Part shown: positions 27,928 to 36,990 of the stretch, in pieces
Position numbering within the stretch: the stretch's first letter is position 1
Layout: the number at the start of each line of letters is the position of its first letter
NCBI RefSeq assembly: GCF_009495745.1
Contig: NZ_WIDQ01000003.1
Coordinates: 1 to 64,000 of the forward strand
DNA length: 64,000 nt
Origin: Niveispirillum sp. SYP-B3756
GTDB taxonomy: Bacteria > Pseudomonadota > Alphaproteobacteria > Azospirillales > Azospirillaceae
Direction of reading: 5' to 3'
Notes under the pieces: generated by a model
What the model saw: only the letters and a program-made list of their open reading frames with translations
The model's database searches: none
What the model was told of the DNA's origin: nothing
Made by a program: the position numbers and the translations under genes

Positions 27928-30060
27928 TTATGGGGAGGCTCGCCCTAAGTGCCTTTGCTGTAACAGAGCCTCCATCTCCGCCGCCGGGACTGGACGACTG
28001 AACAAGTATCCTTGCAGGGCGTCGCATTGATAGGCGCGCAAATAGATCAATTCCTCCTGCGTCTCCACGCCTTCCGCCACCACCTGCTTTCGCATGGCAT
28101 GGGCCATGACGACGATCGCCTGAACCAGGGCAGCCTGGGCATCGTTCTGGGTCATCTGGCTGATGAAGAACTTGTCGACCTTCACTGTGTCGATGGGTAG
28201 TTCCGATAGCCGGCTGAACACTGAATGTTCCATGCCAAAATCATCAAGCGAGAATGATACTCCCCGTTCGGCGAGATCGGTGATGTTGCGTAACACGACC
28301 TCCTCGTCACGAATGATGGTACTTTCCGTCAGTTCCAGCTTCAACGCCGCCGCCGGCAGGGAATGTTGGTTTAGAAGGTCCAGCACCAGGGTGCTGAAGT
28401 CCGGCCGCATCAGTTGGATGCCTGATACATTCACCGACAAGGGGAAGTCGCACAGCCCCGCAGCGCGCCAAGCGGCAGCCTGTTTCAAGGCAATGCGCAG
28501 CACCTCATAGCCCAATTCAACGATCTGGCCCCCCTGTTCTGCCGCAGGAACAAAATCGACCGGCGAAATTAACCCACGGGAACGATGGTGCCAGCGGACC
28601 AGCGCCTCTGCACCAATGATACGGTAGTCCACCGGATGCACCATCGGCTGAAAGAATAGCGTTATGTCCCCTTGCCCCAGTGCCACGCTCAATTCAGATT
28701 GCAGCCACTGGCGTTCCAACACACGCTGTGTCATTTCCGGGACATAGAGCCGGAAGGGCACCCCACCGGTCTTGACCTGATGCAACGCCGTACTGGCATG
28801 TTGCAGCATTTCCAGCGGATCACTGGCGTCGGTTGGATAGAGGCTGACACCAACGAGGGCGCGGCGGCGCAACTGCACACCATCCACCGTGTATGGCGTG
28901 TCGAATGCACCCTGTAGTTCACGCAATCTGGGGGTAAGGTCCGCGGGGGCGTTGGGTAGCAGGAAACAAAAATAACCGCTTTCCAGCCGCGCCAGCACCT
29001 CTTGCGGCAGCGATAGACGACCCAATCGTTCCGCCACCTGCCGCAACAATGTGTCCGTGGCGGCCAAGCCCCAGCCATCCTGAAGATCGGTGAAGGATTC
29101 CAAGCTGAGGCAGAACAGCGCCACACGCTGTCCCTCTGGCGTTGACGCCAAGGCATCGGTTAACAGCCGTGTCAGTTGGGTGCGGTTGGGCAGTCCGGTG
29201 ACCGGGTCAAAATAGGCCAGATGGTCCCGCACGCTTTCCGCTGCCTTCAACTCGGTCACGTCGAGCGCTATCCCGTCCCATTGTATCGATCCATCGGCCA
29301 GCCTCTCCGGCTGCGACTGGGAGCGCAGCCATTTTGTGGGACTGGAAGGTGTGATCAACTGGAACTCCACGGTCATGGGTTCCAGGCAGGTTGCTGAACG
29401 GTGCATTGCGTCGCGGTAGCGCTGCCGGTCGTGCGGATGGATCGAGCGAAGCATCGCCGCACCGGAGGCAGTGACCAGCATCTGATTGGTGGGATCCACC
29501 AATCCGCCCGTATCAATGAAATCGGCCAGTATGTCCTTCTGCATGAAGGTGTACGTCACTGTACCTTCCACCGACATATAGCGCCGGAAGATCATGCCGG
29601 GGATGTTGGCGGCGATGGCCCGCAGTAAATTATCCGCCTGGCGGCGCGCCGCCTCAATAATATACGTCCTCCGACGGGTGGCGGATGCGGCCAGTTCGCG
29701 TTCGATGGCGGGGCGCAGCCGGGCAATGCGCTCTTTCAGCACCAGATCGGCGGCACCGGCCTGCATCAGGGCCACAGCAGATTCTTCGCCGATGGTGCCC
29801 GTCACCACAATCAGCGGCAGGTCGGGGTCGTGCCCGTGAATCATGGCGATGACATCAACGGGTGACAGTGATGGCATCGAGTAATCGCACAGCACGATAT
29901 CCCAAGCCTGTCGGGACAACGCAACGGCAATATCCATGCGGTTATCAACATGCGTGACGGCAATATCCAGGCCACCACGGCGCAAATTGTCAATCAGCCA
30001 CGCCGCATCAAGTTCGTTATCTTCAACGAGCAAGAGCCGAACGGGACTGTGTCCAGTCAT
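27928..30060 (-). CDS. REC-PAS-(degenerate GGDEF)-EAL cyclic-di-GMP phosphodiesterase
   Basis: A 710-aa response regulator: receiver domain (about 6-125; phosphoacceptor in LCDYSMP), a PAS-like region (about 150-275), a GGDEF domain in which the active-site GGDEF is replaced by ESGYF, and a complete EAL domain (about 465-705) with EALVRW, NVSGIQL, ELTES, DDFGM, VDKFF and AEGVET. It should therefore hydrolyse c-di-GMP but not make it. The ATG at 30060 overlaps the stop of the upstream response regulator (ATGA), which decides the start. It is the output gene of the operon. Confidence 0.9.
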   Translation of the reverse strand: MTGHSPVRLLLVEDNELDAAWLIDNLRRGGLDIAVTHVDNRMDIAVALSRQAWDIVLCDYSMPSLSPVDVIAMIHGHDPDLPLIVVTGTIGEESAVALMQAGAADLVLKERIARLRPAIERELAASATRRRTYIIEAARRQADNLLRAIAANIPGMIFRRYMSVEGTVTYTFMQKDILADFIDTGGLVDPTNQMLVTASGAAMLRSIHPHDRQRYRDAMHRSATCLEPMTVEFQLITPSSPTKWLRSQSQPERLADGSIQWDGIALDVTELKAAESVRDHLAYFDPVTGLPNRTQLTRLLTDALASTPEGQRVALFCLSLESFTDLQDGWGLAATDTLLRQVAERLGRLSLPQEVLARLESGYFCFLLPNAPADLTPRLRELQGAFDTPYTVDGVQLRRRALVGVSLYPTDASDPLEMLQHASTALHQVKTGGVPFRLYVPEMTQRVLERQWLQSELSVALGQGDITLFFQPMVHPVDYRIIGAEALVRWHHRSRGLISPVDFVPAAEQGGQIVELGYEVLRIALKQAAAWRAAGLCDFPLSVNVSGIQLMRPDFSTLVLDLLNQHSLPAAALKLELTESTIIRDEEVVLRNITDLAERGVSFSLDDFGMEHSVFSRLSELPIDTVKVDKFFISQMTQNDAQAALVQAIVVMAHAMRKQVVAEGVETQEELIYLRAYQCDALQGYLFSRPVPAAEMEALLQQRHLGRASP

Positions 30061-30497
30061 CGAACTGACCTCTGCGGTGGTTGGTTGATCAAGGTCCAAT
30101 AAAGACCGAGCTGGGTCACGGCCGCCGTGAATTGCTGAAATTCCACGGGTTTGCGAACATAGGAACTAACGCCCAATTCATAAGATCGGATGATGTCCTC
30201 CTGTTCATCGGAAGAGGTGAGGATCACCACGGGTGTGTAACGCGTCAGATCCGCCGCTCGTAGCTGTCGCAATACCTCCAGACCATCAATCTTCGGCAGT
30301 TTCAGATCCAGCAAGACGACAATCGGGGACGGCCTGGATGGGGGATTGCCATTTTCTCCTAAACAATAGGCTAATGCTTCGACCCCGTCATGGGCAATGT
30401 CGATGGGATTGGCGAGGTGGGCTGAACGCAACGCACGCAGGATCAGCGCCTCATCATCGGGGTCGTCTTCGACGATCAACACCCGGCCTTCAGACAT
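30057..30497 (-). CDS. Single-domain response regulator (Rcp1-like)
   Basis: A 146-aa stand-alone receiver, MSEGRVLIVEDDPDDEALIL, with phosphoacceptor Asp64 (VLLDLKLPKIDGLEVL), Thr/Ser in ILTSSDEQEDI and Lys in SYVRKPVEF. The family resembles Rcp1, the phosphotransfer partner of bacteriophytochrome-type kinases. It starts 8 bp inside the kinase gene and ends by ATGA overlap with the EAL gene, so all three are translationally coupled. It could compete with or relay to the EAL protein's receiver. Confidence 0.92.
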   Translation of the reverse strand: MSEGRVLIVEDDPDDEALILRALRSAHLANPIDIAHDGVEALAYCLGENGNPPSRPSPIVVLLDLKLPKIDGLEVLRQLRAADLTRYTPVVILTSSDEQEDIIRSYELGVSSYVRKPVEFQQFTAAVTQLGLYWTLINQPPQRSVR

Positions 30498-31638
30498 CGG
30501 TGCTCTCCCTGGCTTGCAGCGTAAATGAAATGGTGGTGCCGCCATTGGGCATTGAATCGATACGGATTTCGCCGCCATGGCGGCGGATGATGCGGGCGAC
30601 TGTGGCTAAGCCGATGCCGGTACCTTCAAATTCGCTGGCGGTGTGCAGACGCTGAAACGGTGCGAACAACTTATGGGCGTAAGCCATGTCAAACCCAACA
30701 CCATTGTCGAAAACCTGGAACCCTGGGCGATTGTCAATGCTGCCGGCACGAAAGCCGATTGCGGCATCGGCGCGCCGGTTCGTGAACTTCCAGGCATTGC
30801 CCAGCAGATTGTCCAGAACGACTCGGATCAGGTGCGGATCGGCAATAGCCTGCAGATGGGGGGCAATACTCACGGCCACCTGACGCCGGGGATCAAGCTG
30901 TCGCAATTCGGTCACAACTTCCTGTGCCAGAGCGGAGAGGTCTGTCGGCTGTGGCGCGATGCCCGCACGTGTCACCCGTGAAAGCTTCAGCAGATCGTCG
31001 ATCAATTGCGCCATGCGAACCGCCCCACGGCGGATACGGGTCAGGTAGTCTTTGCCGGTGTCATCCAGCCGATCCGAATAATCCTCCAGCAACGCCAGGC
31101 TGAACCCGTCCATGCTGCGGAGTGGGGCCCGCAGGTCGTGGGATACGGAATAGGCAAAGGCCTCCAATTCGTGGTTCACAGCTTCGAGTTCCTGGGTGCG
31201 CGCCTGTAACGTCTCGTTCAGGCGTTGCAGCTTCTGTGCCCGGTCGGAGATATCGACAATGGCTGAAAGAACCATCAGGCCCTTGTCGGTCTGGATGGGG
31301 TTCAGCCCGATTTCCACCGGAATCTGACTGCCATCCTTATGCCGTGCAAACAGGTCGCGTCCCGCCCCCATGGGGCGGGAACTCTGGGCATTTCGGAAAA
31401 AACCTTCGCGCAGGCCGGCATGATGGCCGCGGTGACTTTCCGGGACCAGCATCTCCACGGGTTGACCCAACAGCTCTGCCCGTTGATAGCCGAACAGGCG
31501 TTCCGTGGCGGCATTGACCATGGAGATCAAACCACCTTGATCAATTAACACCATGGCGTTCGGCGCTGCTTCCACCACCAGACGAAAGCGCTCGTCGGCG
31601 GAAATAGAGGCACCCTTGGGTGTGCCTGGCTTTGGCAT
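30490..31638 (-). CDS. Soluble PAS histidine kinase
   Basis: A 382-aa kinase without membrane segments: PAS domain (about 15-135; EAAPNAMVLIDQGGLISMVN), coiled-coil linker, HisKA with His167 (SVSHDLRAPLRSMDGF), and HATPase with N box LLGNAWKFTNR, G1 DNGVGFD and G2 GTGIGLA. It is the phytochrome-like HisKA subtype. ATG at 31638 is chosen; the frame extends 17 codons more. It is first in a three-gene signalling operon with an Rcp1-like regulator and an EAL protein. The ligand of the PAS domain is unknown. Confidence 0.92.
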   Translation of the reverse strand: MPKPGTPKGASISADERFRLVVEAAPNAMVLIDQGGLISMVNAATERLFGYQRAELLGQPVEMLVPESHRGHHAGLREGFFRNAQSSRPMGAGRDLFARHKDGSQIPVEIGLNPIQTDKGLMVLSAIVDISDRAQKLQRLNETLQARTQELEAVNHELEAFAYSVSHDLRAPLRSMDGFSLALLEDYSDRLDDTGKDYLTRIRRGAVRMAQLIDDLLKLSRVTRAGIAPQPTDLSALAQEVVTELRQLDPRRQVAVSIAPHLQAIADPHLIRVVLDNLLGNAWKFTNRRADAAIGFRAGSIDNRPGFQVFDNGVGFDMAYAHKLFAPFQRLHTASEFEGTGIGLATVARIIRRHGGEIRIDSMPNGGTTISFTLQARESTDV

Positions 31639-32009
31639 GAACCGGCCCTCCCAGCCAGAGGAACGATGAAGATTCTGCACAAACAGCAAATTTTGATCAC
31701 TTTAGTCGAATAACTGTTGTCTTATCAACCATTGTTAGGGATAGCGATCATTTCGCTTATGCCTTTTGATGGGGGGTATAGGTCATATGGTATGGCCCCC
31801 TGCTGATAATGTAAGCGATGGCTGTCGACATCCAGCATGGCACCTGAGCGTGCATTCTACGCTTCACAGAAACGGGTCAGTAATGAAGGGTTTACAAAAT
31901 AAACGGATATTTTCTATGTGGATTCGTTTTATCCACAGTCTGTAACAGCGATTGCTTATCTCAGTGATCGTGGGTGATAATCATCCATCATATAGTGATG
32001 GGGATGTAG
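31639..32009. other. AT-rich intergenic region
   Basis: This 371-bp divergent region separates the kinase operon and the small lipoprotein gene. It is clearly lower in GC than the genes around it (for instance 31680-31740 and 31875-31935). It should contain promoters for both directions and has one exact DnaA-box sequence at 31929-31937. No reading frame or structured RNA was recognised. Confidence 0.5.
31929..31937 (+). promoter_or_regulatory. DnaA-box-like 9-mer
   Basis: TTATCCACA, identical to the consensus DnaA box, sits 73 bp upstream of the small lipoprotein start. A single 9-mer can arise by chance, but two more exact copies lie in other intergenic regions of this window (50122-50130 and 53901-53909). 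Confidence 0.35.
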
Positions 32010-32354
32010 ATGGCGCGCATTGTTCAGATATCTACGGTTATCTTGTTGGCAGCCGCATCGACCAGCTTTTTGGCGGGCTGTTCGATTAATGTAAATGACG
32101 GGGAAAACGAGCATGGGAATTTTCGGAACCCCCGTACCGCGACCGATATCTGCCGGCGGGAGGTTGACCGATCCTATGGTGATCGCTATCGCATCGCCTT
32201 TGATTTGCCGGAACTGACCAGCAATGGCGGCACCCAGACAGTGCATCAGCCGTTCACAATGGCCAGTCGCAAGGACAGTTTCGAAGCGCCACAGCGTCGG
32301 GCGCTGCGCTGTACCATCGTCGATGGCATCCTGACCCAGGCGGGGCCGGGCTGA
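32010..32354 (+). CDS. Small lipoprotein of unknown function
   Basis: A 114-aa product with a signal peptide and lipobox FLAGC (Cys24), beginning MARIVQISTVILLAAASTS. The mature part is hydrophilic and contains TATDICRREVDRSYGDRYRIAFDLPELTSN and a second Cys pair candidate in ALRCTIVDG. It resembles small exported DUF proteins with one disulfide, but no family is assigned. It converges on sdhB with a strong terminator between. Confidence 0.7.
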   Translation: MARIVQISTVILLAAASTSFLAGCSINVNDGENEHGNFRNPRTATDICRREVDRSYGDRYRIAFDLPELTSNGGTQTVHQPFTMASRKDSFEAPQRRALRCTIVDGILTQAGPG

Positions 32355-32372
32355 GATCAGCCGGACAGAAAA

Positions 32373-32404
32373 AAGCCGCCGGAGGAGCATTCCCCCGGCG
32401 GCTT
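32373..32404 (-). terminator. Rho-independent terminator of sdhCDAB
   Basis: AAGCCGCCGG (32373-32382) pairs with CCGGCGGCTT (32395-32404). On the minus strand the stem is followed by TTTTCTG after the paired TT, giving a six-T run, a classical intrinsic terminator 28 bp after sdhB. On the plus strand it lies just after the small lipoprotein gene but lacks a good U tract. Confidence 0.85.
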
Positions 32405-32431
32405 CTGGGTATTTATACCTGCTATTGGGCC

Positions 32432-33214
32432 TTACGCGGCGCGTTCGGCCATCATCTTCTTGATTTCGGCGATGGCCTTGGCGGGGTTCAGGCCCTTGGG
32501 GCAGGTCTGGGTGCAGTTCATGATCGTATGGCAGCGATAGAGACGGAACGGGTCTTCCAGCGCATCCAGACGTTCACCGGTCATTTCATCGCGGCTGTCG
32601 GCGATGAAGCGATAGGCCTGCAGCAGAACCGCCGGGCCCAGGTAACGGTCGCCATTCCACCAATAGCTGGGGCAGGAGGTGGTGCAGCAGAAGCAGAGGA
32701 TGCACTCATACAGACCATCCAGCTTCTCACGCTCTTCCGGGCTTTGCAGCCGTTCGCGTGAGGGGGCCGTCGTCTGCGTCTGCAGCCAGGGCTTGATCGA
32801 GGCGAGCTGGGCATAGTTCTGGTTCAGGTCCGGCACCAGATCCTTCACCACCGGCTGGTGCGGCAGCGGGTAGATCTTGACGTCGCCCTTCACATCGTCG
32901 ATCGCCTTCAGGCAGGCCAGCGTGTTGCGCCCGTCAATATTCATGGCGCAGGAACCGCAGATGCCTTCACGGCAGGAGCGGCGGAAGGTCAACGTGCTGT
33001 CCACATCGTTCTTGATGTGGATCAGCGCGTCCAGGATCATCGGCCCGCACTTATCCAGATCGATCTCATACGTATCCTCACGCGGGTTCTCGCCCGAGTC
33101 CGGATCGTAGCGATAGATGCGGAACTTGCGCGTGCGCTTGGCGTCAGGACCGGCAGAGCGAACCGTCTTGCCGGGCTTGACCTTGGAATTGGCGGGGAGG
33201 GAAAATTCAGCCAT
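32432..33214 (-). CDS. sdhB: Succinate dehydrogenase iron-sulfur subunit
   Basis: A 260-aa subunit carrying electrons from FAD to quinone. An N-terminal ferredoxin-like domain binds [2Fe-2S] through CREGICGSC and an additional downstream Cys. The C-terminal domain binds [4Fe-4S] and [3Fe-4S] through [16 protein letters not shown] and [17 protein letters not shown]. In the first C-terminal motif, FCC replaces the more usual ACC. It is last in the sdhCDAB operon. Confidence 0.97.
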   Translation of the reverse strand: MAEFSLPANSKVKPGKTVRSAGPDAKRTRKFRIYRYDPDSGENPREDTYEIDLDKCGPMILDALIHIKNDVDSTLTFRRSCREGICGSCAMNIDGRNTLACLKAIDDVKGDVKIYPLPHQPVVKDLVPDLNQNYAQLASIKPWLQTQTTAPSRERLQSPEEREKLDGLYECILCFCCTTSCPSYWWNGDRYLGPAVLLQAYRFIADSRDEMTGERLDALEDPFRLYRCHTIMNCTQTCPKGLNPAKAIAEIKKMMAERAA

Positions 33215-33244
33215 GGGTCGAAGGCCTTCTCAAACGTCGCGGGA

Positions 33245-35035
33245 TCAGTACACGCGCTTCTTCGGCGGGAACACCTCAACCTCATTGGTCAAGGTGTAGA
33301 GGTGGACGGGGCGGTCGCTGATGGTCGGCTTGCCCGTTTCGTTCACCCACACGGTCGTGTGCTTCATCCAGTTGACGTCATCGCGTTCGCTGTAATCCTC
33401 ACGGGCGTGGGCGCCACGGGATTCGGTGCGGTTGGCGGCGGAATTGATGGTGGCGACGGCCTGGTACATCAGATTGTCCAGTTCCAGCGCTTCCACCAGA
33501 TCGCTGTTCCACACCAGCGAACGATCGCTGACAGCCACGTCCGGGCGTTTGGCCCACACGGCCTTCATTTTCTCCACGCCTTCGTCCAGCACCTCACCGG
33601 TGCGGAAGACGGCGCAGTTATTTTGCATGATCCGCTGCATTTCCAGGCGCAGATGGGCAACGCGGGTGCCACCCTTGGCGTTGCGCGCCTTGTCCAGCCG
33701 GTCCAGCGCCTTATCGGCATTGTCCTTGGCCAGGGTCTTGTGCGGAGCACCCTTTTCCACGATCTGGCTGGCCTTGATGGCGGCAGCGCGACCGAACACC
33801 ACCAGATCGAGCAAGGAGTTGGAGCCGAGACGATTGGCTCCATGCACGGAAACACAGGCGGCCTCACCGATCGCCATCAGGCCCGGCACGGTCTGGTCCG
33901 GGTTGTCGGCGGTCGGGCGGATCACCTGACCATGATAATTGGTGGGAATGCCGCCCATATTGTAATGCACGGTCGGCAGCACCGGGATCGGTTCCTTGGT
34001 CACGTCCACGCCAGCGAAGATACGCGCACTTTCGGCGATGCCCGGCAGGCGGGAATGGATGACTTCCGGTGCCAGATGTTCCAGATGCAGGTGGATGTGG
34101 TCCTTATGCTCACCGACGCCACGGCCTTCGCGGATTTCGATGGTCATGGAGCGGCTGACCACGTCACGGCTGGCGAGATCCTTGGCCGAGGGGGCATAGC
34201 GCTCCATGAAGCGCTCACCTTCGGCGTTGGTCAGGTAACCGCCTTCACCGCGCACACCCTCGGTGATCAGACAGCCGGAGCCGTAGATACCGGTGGGGTG
34301 GAACTGCACGAATTCCATATCCTGCAAGGGCAAGCCGGCACGCAGCACCATGCCGCCGCCGTCACCGGTGCAGGTATGGGCCGAGGTGGCGGAGAAATAG
34401 GCGCGGCCATAGCCACCGGTGGCCAGCACGGTCTGGTGACCACGGAAGCGGTGGATCGTACCGTCATCCAGGTTCCAGGCCAGCACGCCGCGGCAGGCAC
34501 CTTCCTCGTCCATGATCAGGTCGAGGGCGAAATATTCTACGAAGAATTCCGCATGGTGGCGCAGGCTCTGCTGATACAGCGTATGCAGCATGGCGTGGCC
34601 TGTACGGTCAGCGGCGGCGCAGGTACGGTAAGCCTGACCCTTGCCATATTCGGTGGTCATGCCGCCGAAGGCGCGCTGGTAGATCTTGCCTTCCGCCGTG
34701 CGGCTGAACGGCACGCCCTGGTGCTCCAGCTCAATGATGGCGGGGATGGCCTCGCGCACCATGTACTCGATGGCGTCCTGGTCGCCCAGCCAGTCCGACC
34801 CCTTCACGGTGTCGTACATGTGGTAGCGCCAGTCGTCCGGGCCCATATTGCCCAGCGCTGCCGAGATGCCGCCCTGCGCTGCCACGGTGTGGGAGCGGGT
34901 GGGGAACACCTTGGTGATACAGGCCGTCTTCAGGCCCTTTTCGGCCATGCCGAAAGTGGCGCGCAGGCCGGCGCCACCGGCGCCGACGACGACGACGTCA
35001 TATTCGTGATCGATGATCTTGTAGGCGGTCGCCAT
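33245..35035 (-). CDS. sdhA: Succinate dehydrogenase flavoprotein subunit
   Basis: A 596-aa catalytic subunit oxidising succinate to fumarate in the TCA cycle and complex II. It has the FAD Rossmann motif [12 protein letters not shown] (about 15-26), the covalent-FAD region [10 protein letters not shown], substrate residues around [13 protein letters not shown] and [17 protein letters not shown], and a C-terminal TRSHYREDY-like segment ([16 protein letters not shown]). It starts 4 nt after sdhD. Full length. Confidence 0.98.
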   Translation of the reverse strand: MATAYKIIDHEYDVVVVGAGGAGLRATFGMAEKGLKTACITKVFPTRSHTVAAQGGISAALGNMGPDDWRYHMYDTVKGSDWLGDQDAIEYMVREAIPAIIELEHQGVPFSRTAEGKIYQRAFGGMTTEYGKGQAYRTCAAADRTGHAMLHTLYQQSLRHHAEFFVEYFALDLIMDEEGACRGVLAWNLDDGTIHRFRGHQTVLATGGYGRAYFSATSAHTCTGDGGGMVLRAGLPLQDMEFVQFHPTGIYGSGCLITEGVRGEGGYLTNAEGERFMERYAPSAKDLASRDVVSRSMTIEIREGRGVGEHKDHIHLHLEHLAPEVIHSRLPGIAESARIFAGVDVTKEPIPVLPTVHYNMGGIPTNYHGQVIRPTADNPDQTVPGLMAIGEAACVSVHGANRLGSNSLLDLVVFGRAAAIKASQIVEKGAPHKTLAKDNADKALDRLDKARNAKGGTRVAHLRLEMQRIMQNNCAVFRTGEVLDEGVEKMKAVWAKRPDVAVSDRSLVWNSDLVEALELDNLMYQAVATINSAANRTESRGAHAREDYSERDDVNWMKHTTVWVNETGKPTISDRPVHLYTLTNEVEVFPPKKRVY

Positions 35036-35039
35036 GTTA

Positions 35040-35435
35040 TCAGGCTCCGAAAGCGATCTTGAGGACGGCGAAAGAGGCGAGCAGGAACAAAACCAGCGCC
35101 GCCGCCTTGGTCAGGCCGATGGCGACCAGCTTGCTCAGCTTGCCATGGAGATAGTCCTCGAAGACTTCCTGCAAACCGTAGGCGGCATGATGGAATGTCG
35201 CACCCAGGAACAGGATGGTCAGGATGACCGGGCAGGGCTTCTTGAAAGTGGCGACCACTTCTTCGTAAGAGGCACCGATCAGGCTCAGGACCAGGATGAC
35301 GAACAGCACGGTCAGCACAGCCAGACCGGCGGAAGCCACGCGGTAGGCCAGCCAGTGCTGGGCGCCGAGCTTGGCGGAACCCAGACCGCGCGCGCGGCCG
35401 AGGGGGGTGCGGAAGCTATTGGTGGGATTGGCCAT
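35040..35435 (-). CDS. sdhD: Succinate dehydrogenase membrane anchor subunit
   Basis: A 131-aa protein with three membrane helices, [20 protein letters not shown], then [14 protein letters not shown] with the heme-region His and conserved Asp-Tyr pair. It anchors SdhAB and helps bind heme b and ubiquinone. The ATG at 35435 is right for the family, although the frame is open for 101 codons before it. It lies between sdhC and sdhA. Confidence 0.94.
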   Translation of the reverse strand: MANPTNSFRTPLGRARGLGSAKLGAQHWLAYRVASAGLAVLTVLFVILVLSLIGASYEEVVATFKKPCPVILTILFLGATFHHAAYGLQEVFEDYLHGKLSKLVAIGLTKAAALVLFLLASFAVLKIAFGA

Positions 35436-35452
35436 ATCTCTCTTCCCCCGGA

Positions 35453-35854
35453 TCAGAGCGCGAAGACCAGAACCCAGGTCACGATCGTCGCACCGATGGA
35501 GGCGCCGATCACCAGGTTCGCGCTGCTGTAGGATTGTTGCAGGGACAGCATCTTGGCGCTGAAATCCCAGGCCAGATGGCGCAGCCCATTGAAGAAATGG
35601 TACCAGAGGGCGGCCGACCAGCCGAACATCAGGATCAACCCGATGGGCGAGGCAATGAAGCCTGCTGCCGTGGCGTAGGCTTCCGGCCCAGCGGCAGCAG
35701 CAACCAGCCACCAGACCAGCAGCAAGGTGCCGACGCACAGGCCGATGCCGGTGATGCGGTGGGTAATGGAGGTCAACGCCGGCAGGGGTAGCCGGTAGAC
35801 CTGAAGGTGGGGGGACAGCGGGCGTTGCCGCTTGGCCGCAGGCGTATCGGTCAT
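35453..35854 (-). CDS. sdhC: Succinate dehydrogenase cytochrome b556 subunit
   Basis: A 133-aa three-helix subunit with the family signatures RPLSPHLQVYR, SITHRITGIGLCVGT and HFFNGLRHLAWD (heme-ligand His). It is the first gene of sdhCDAB, with a plausible sigma-70 promoter about 115 bp upstream. Normal length. Confidence 0.95.
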   Translation of the reverse strand: MTDTPAAKRQRPLSPHLQVYRLPLPALTSITHRITGIGLCVGTLLLVWWLVAAAAGPEAYATAAGFIASPIGLILMFGWSAALWYHFFNGLRHLAWDFSAKMLSLQQSYSSANLVIGASIGATIVTWVLVFAL

Positions 35855-35969
35855 CTCTCAGGCGTCCTTAGGTGCTGAACCGGGATGCATCCGTGTCGCG
35901 CCTGCCGGCGACGACACCCGCCGGATCGAAAACCGGCAGCGGGAATTGTCACAAGAAATGCTGGGGGTT

Positions 35970-35998
35970 CAATTACGCCGAAGCCTTGCCTGCGTCAA
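35970..35998 (-). promoter_or_regulatory. Candidate sigma-70 promoter for sdhCDAB
   Basis: On the minus strand TTGACG (35998-35993) is separated by 17 nt from TAATTG (35975-35970). The -35 matches five of six bases and the -10 is weak. It is the best candidate in the 259-bp region before sdhC. Confidence 0.4.
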
Positions 35999-36070
35999 CG
36001 CTCCCCACCCCCTATTTTGGTGCGATGCGGTGCAGGTTTGATCAGCTTTATTGTAAGATGATTGCTTAAG

Positions 36071-36087
36071 TTGCGAATAGTTCGCAA
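36071..36087. promoter_or_regulatory. Perfect palindrome, Fur/Mur-like operator
   Basis: TTGCGAA-TAG-TTCGCAA is a 7-3-7 perfect inverted repeat 26 bp upstream of the GNAT gene, in the shared region with sdhCDAB. Its TGCGAAT...TTCGCA core resembles Fur-family sites of alphaproteobacteria. A Fur-family regulator is inferred, not shown. Confidence 0.55.
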
Positions 36088-36113
36088 ATAGTCTGTCAAG
36101 GAAGCCGCCTATT

Positions 36114-36860
36114 ATGGAAATGGATATCGGCCGGATACAATCGCTGGAAGATCTTTGCCTTTCCGCCTGGCCGGCGCCGCAACAGTTGCACCATGCCGGC
36201 TGGGTGCTGCGGTTCGCCGCAGGCCATACGGGAAGGGCCAATTCTACCAATGCCGTGGCGCCGCAGCAGGAGATTCAGAACGATCTTATCCCCCTGGTGG
36301 AACGGGAGTATCGCCGCCGTGGGTTGCGGCCGACCTTCCGTGAAACCCCGCTTTGCCCACCCGGTTTTACTGCCGCAATGGTGGATAAAGGCTATTTGGC
36401 CGATGATGAAAGCCATGTGATGGTAGCGGAAATACCCGCCGGCTGCGCTCCTGACCCCTCTGTTCGCATACAGAACAATGCTGATGACGCATGGCTGTCA
36501 GCCTATCGCAGCATGGTCCCGGTGGCGGAAGCGGAGATGCCGGCGCTGCGGGCTATTCTGGCCGGCATTGCCGCATCCACCCGCTATCTGACGCTGTGGA
36601 GCGACGGGCGGCCGGTGGCCGCCGGTCTTGGAGTGATCGACCGGGGCTGGGTGGGGCTCTACAAGATCGCCACCCAGCCGCAGGCGCGCGGCCAGGGCCA
36701 TGCCGGCCGCTTGATTCGCGCGCTTTATGCCGAGGCGGCGGGGCAGGGGGCCGCCGAAGCCTATCTACAGGTGGGGGTCGGCAACCAGCCGGCATTGTCG
36801 CTGTATCGCCGGCTGGGCTTCACCCCGCTGTATAATTATCGCTATTACCGCAAGGGCTGA
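36114..36860 (+). CDS. GNAT-family N-acetyltransferase
   Basis: A 248-aa protein with a divergent N-terminal half and a C-terminal GNAT domain: motif A is VGLYKIATQPQARGQGHAGRLIRALYAEA (acetyl-CoA pyrophosphate loop Q/RxxGxG/A, about 180-206), and motif B is AYLQVGVGNQPALSLYRRLGFTPLYNYRYY. It resembles single-domain acetyltransferases with an N-terminal degenerate repeat. The substrate cannot be inferred. It has its own upstream palindromic operator and is followed by repeat copy E. Confidence 0.88.
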   Translation: MEMDIGRIQSLEDLCLSAWPAPQQLHHAGWVLRFAAGHTGRANSTNAVAPQQEIQNDLIPLVEREYRRRGLRPTFRETPLCPPGFTAAMVDKGYLADDESHVMVAEIPAGCAPDPSVRIQNNADDAWLSAYRSMVPVAEAEMPALRAILAGIAASTRYLTLWSDGRPVAAGLGVIDRGWVGLYKIATQPQARGQGHAGRLIRALYAEAAGQGAAEAYLQVGVGNQPALSLYRRLGFTPLYNYRYYRKG

Positions 36861-36879
36861 GGGGGTGTACCAGCGGCAT

Positions 36880-36990
36880 GAAATCCTGAATCGCCGGCGC
36901 CAGCATCCGCTGGCTTGGCTACGCCGCTACCGAGCGGCGCGGCGGCGGTCGCCGCCGTACCAACGGTCATGAATTATGACCGTTGGTATT
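36880..36990 (-). repeat. Modular hairpin repeat, copy E
   Basis: Read on the minus strand: outer hairpin 36988-36958 (TACCAACGGTCAT paired with ATGACCGTTGGTA), 36957-36940 (CGGCGGC-GACC-GCCGCCG), 36939-36922 (CGCCGCT-CGGT-AGCGGCG), linker TAGCCAAG, 36913-36900 (CCAGC-GGAT-GCTGG), tail CGCCGGCGATTCAGGA. The outer hairpin starts 1 nt past the stop codon of the CitE-like gene. Stem sequences differ from the other copies but stay paired. Confidence 0.85.

Noticed and set aside
28880-29260. Active diguanylate cyclase in the REC-PAS-GGDEF-EAL protein
   Set aside because: The GGDEF active-site motif reads ESGYF, so catalytic residues are missing; only the EAL domain looks active.
32858-35062. 734-codon open frame on the plus strand opposite sdhA/sdhB
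   Set aside because: It is an antisense shadow of the highly conserved sdhA reading frame.
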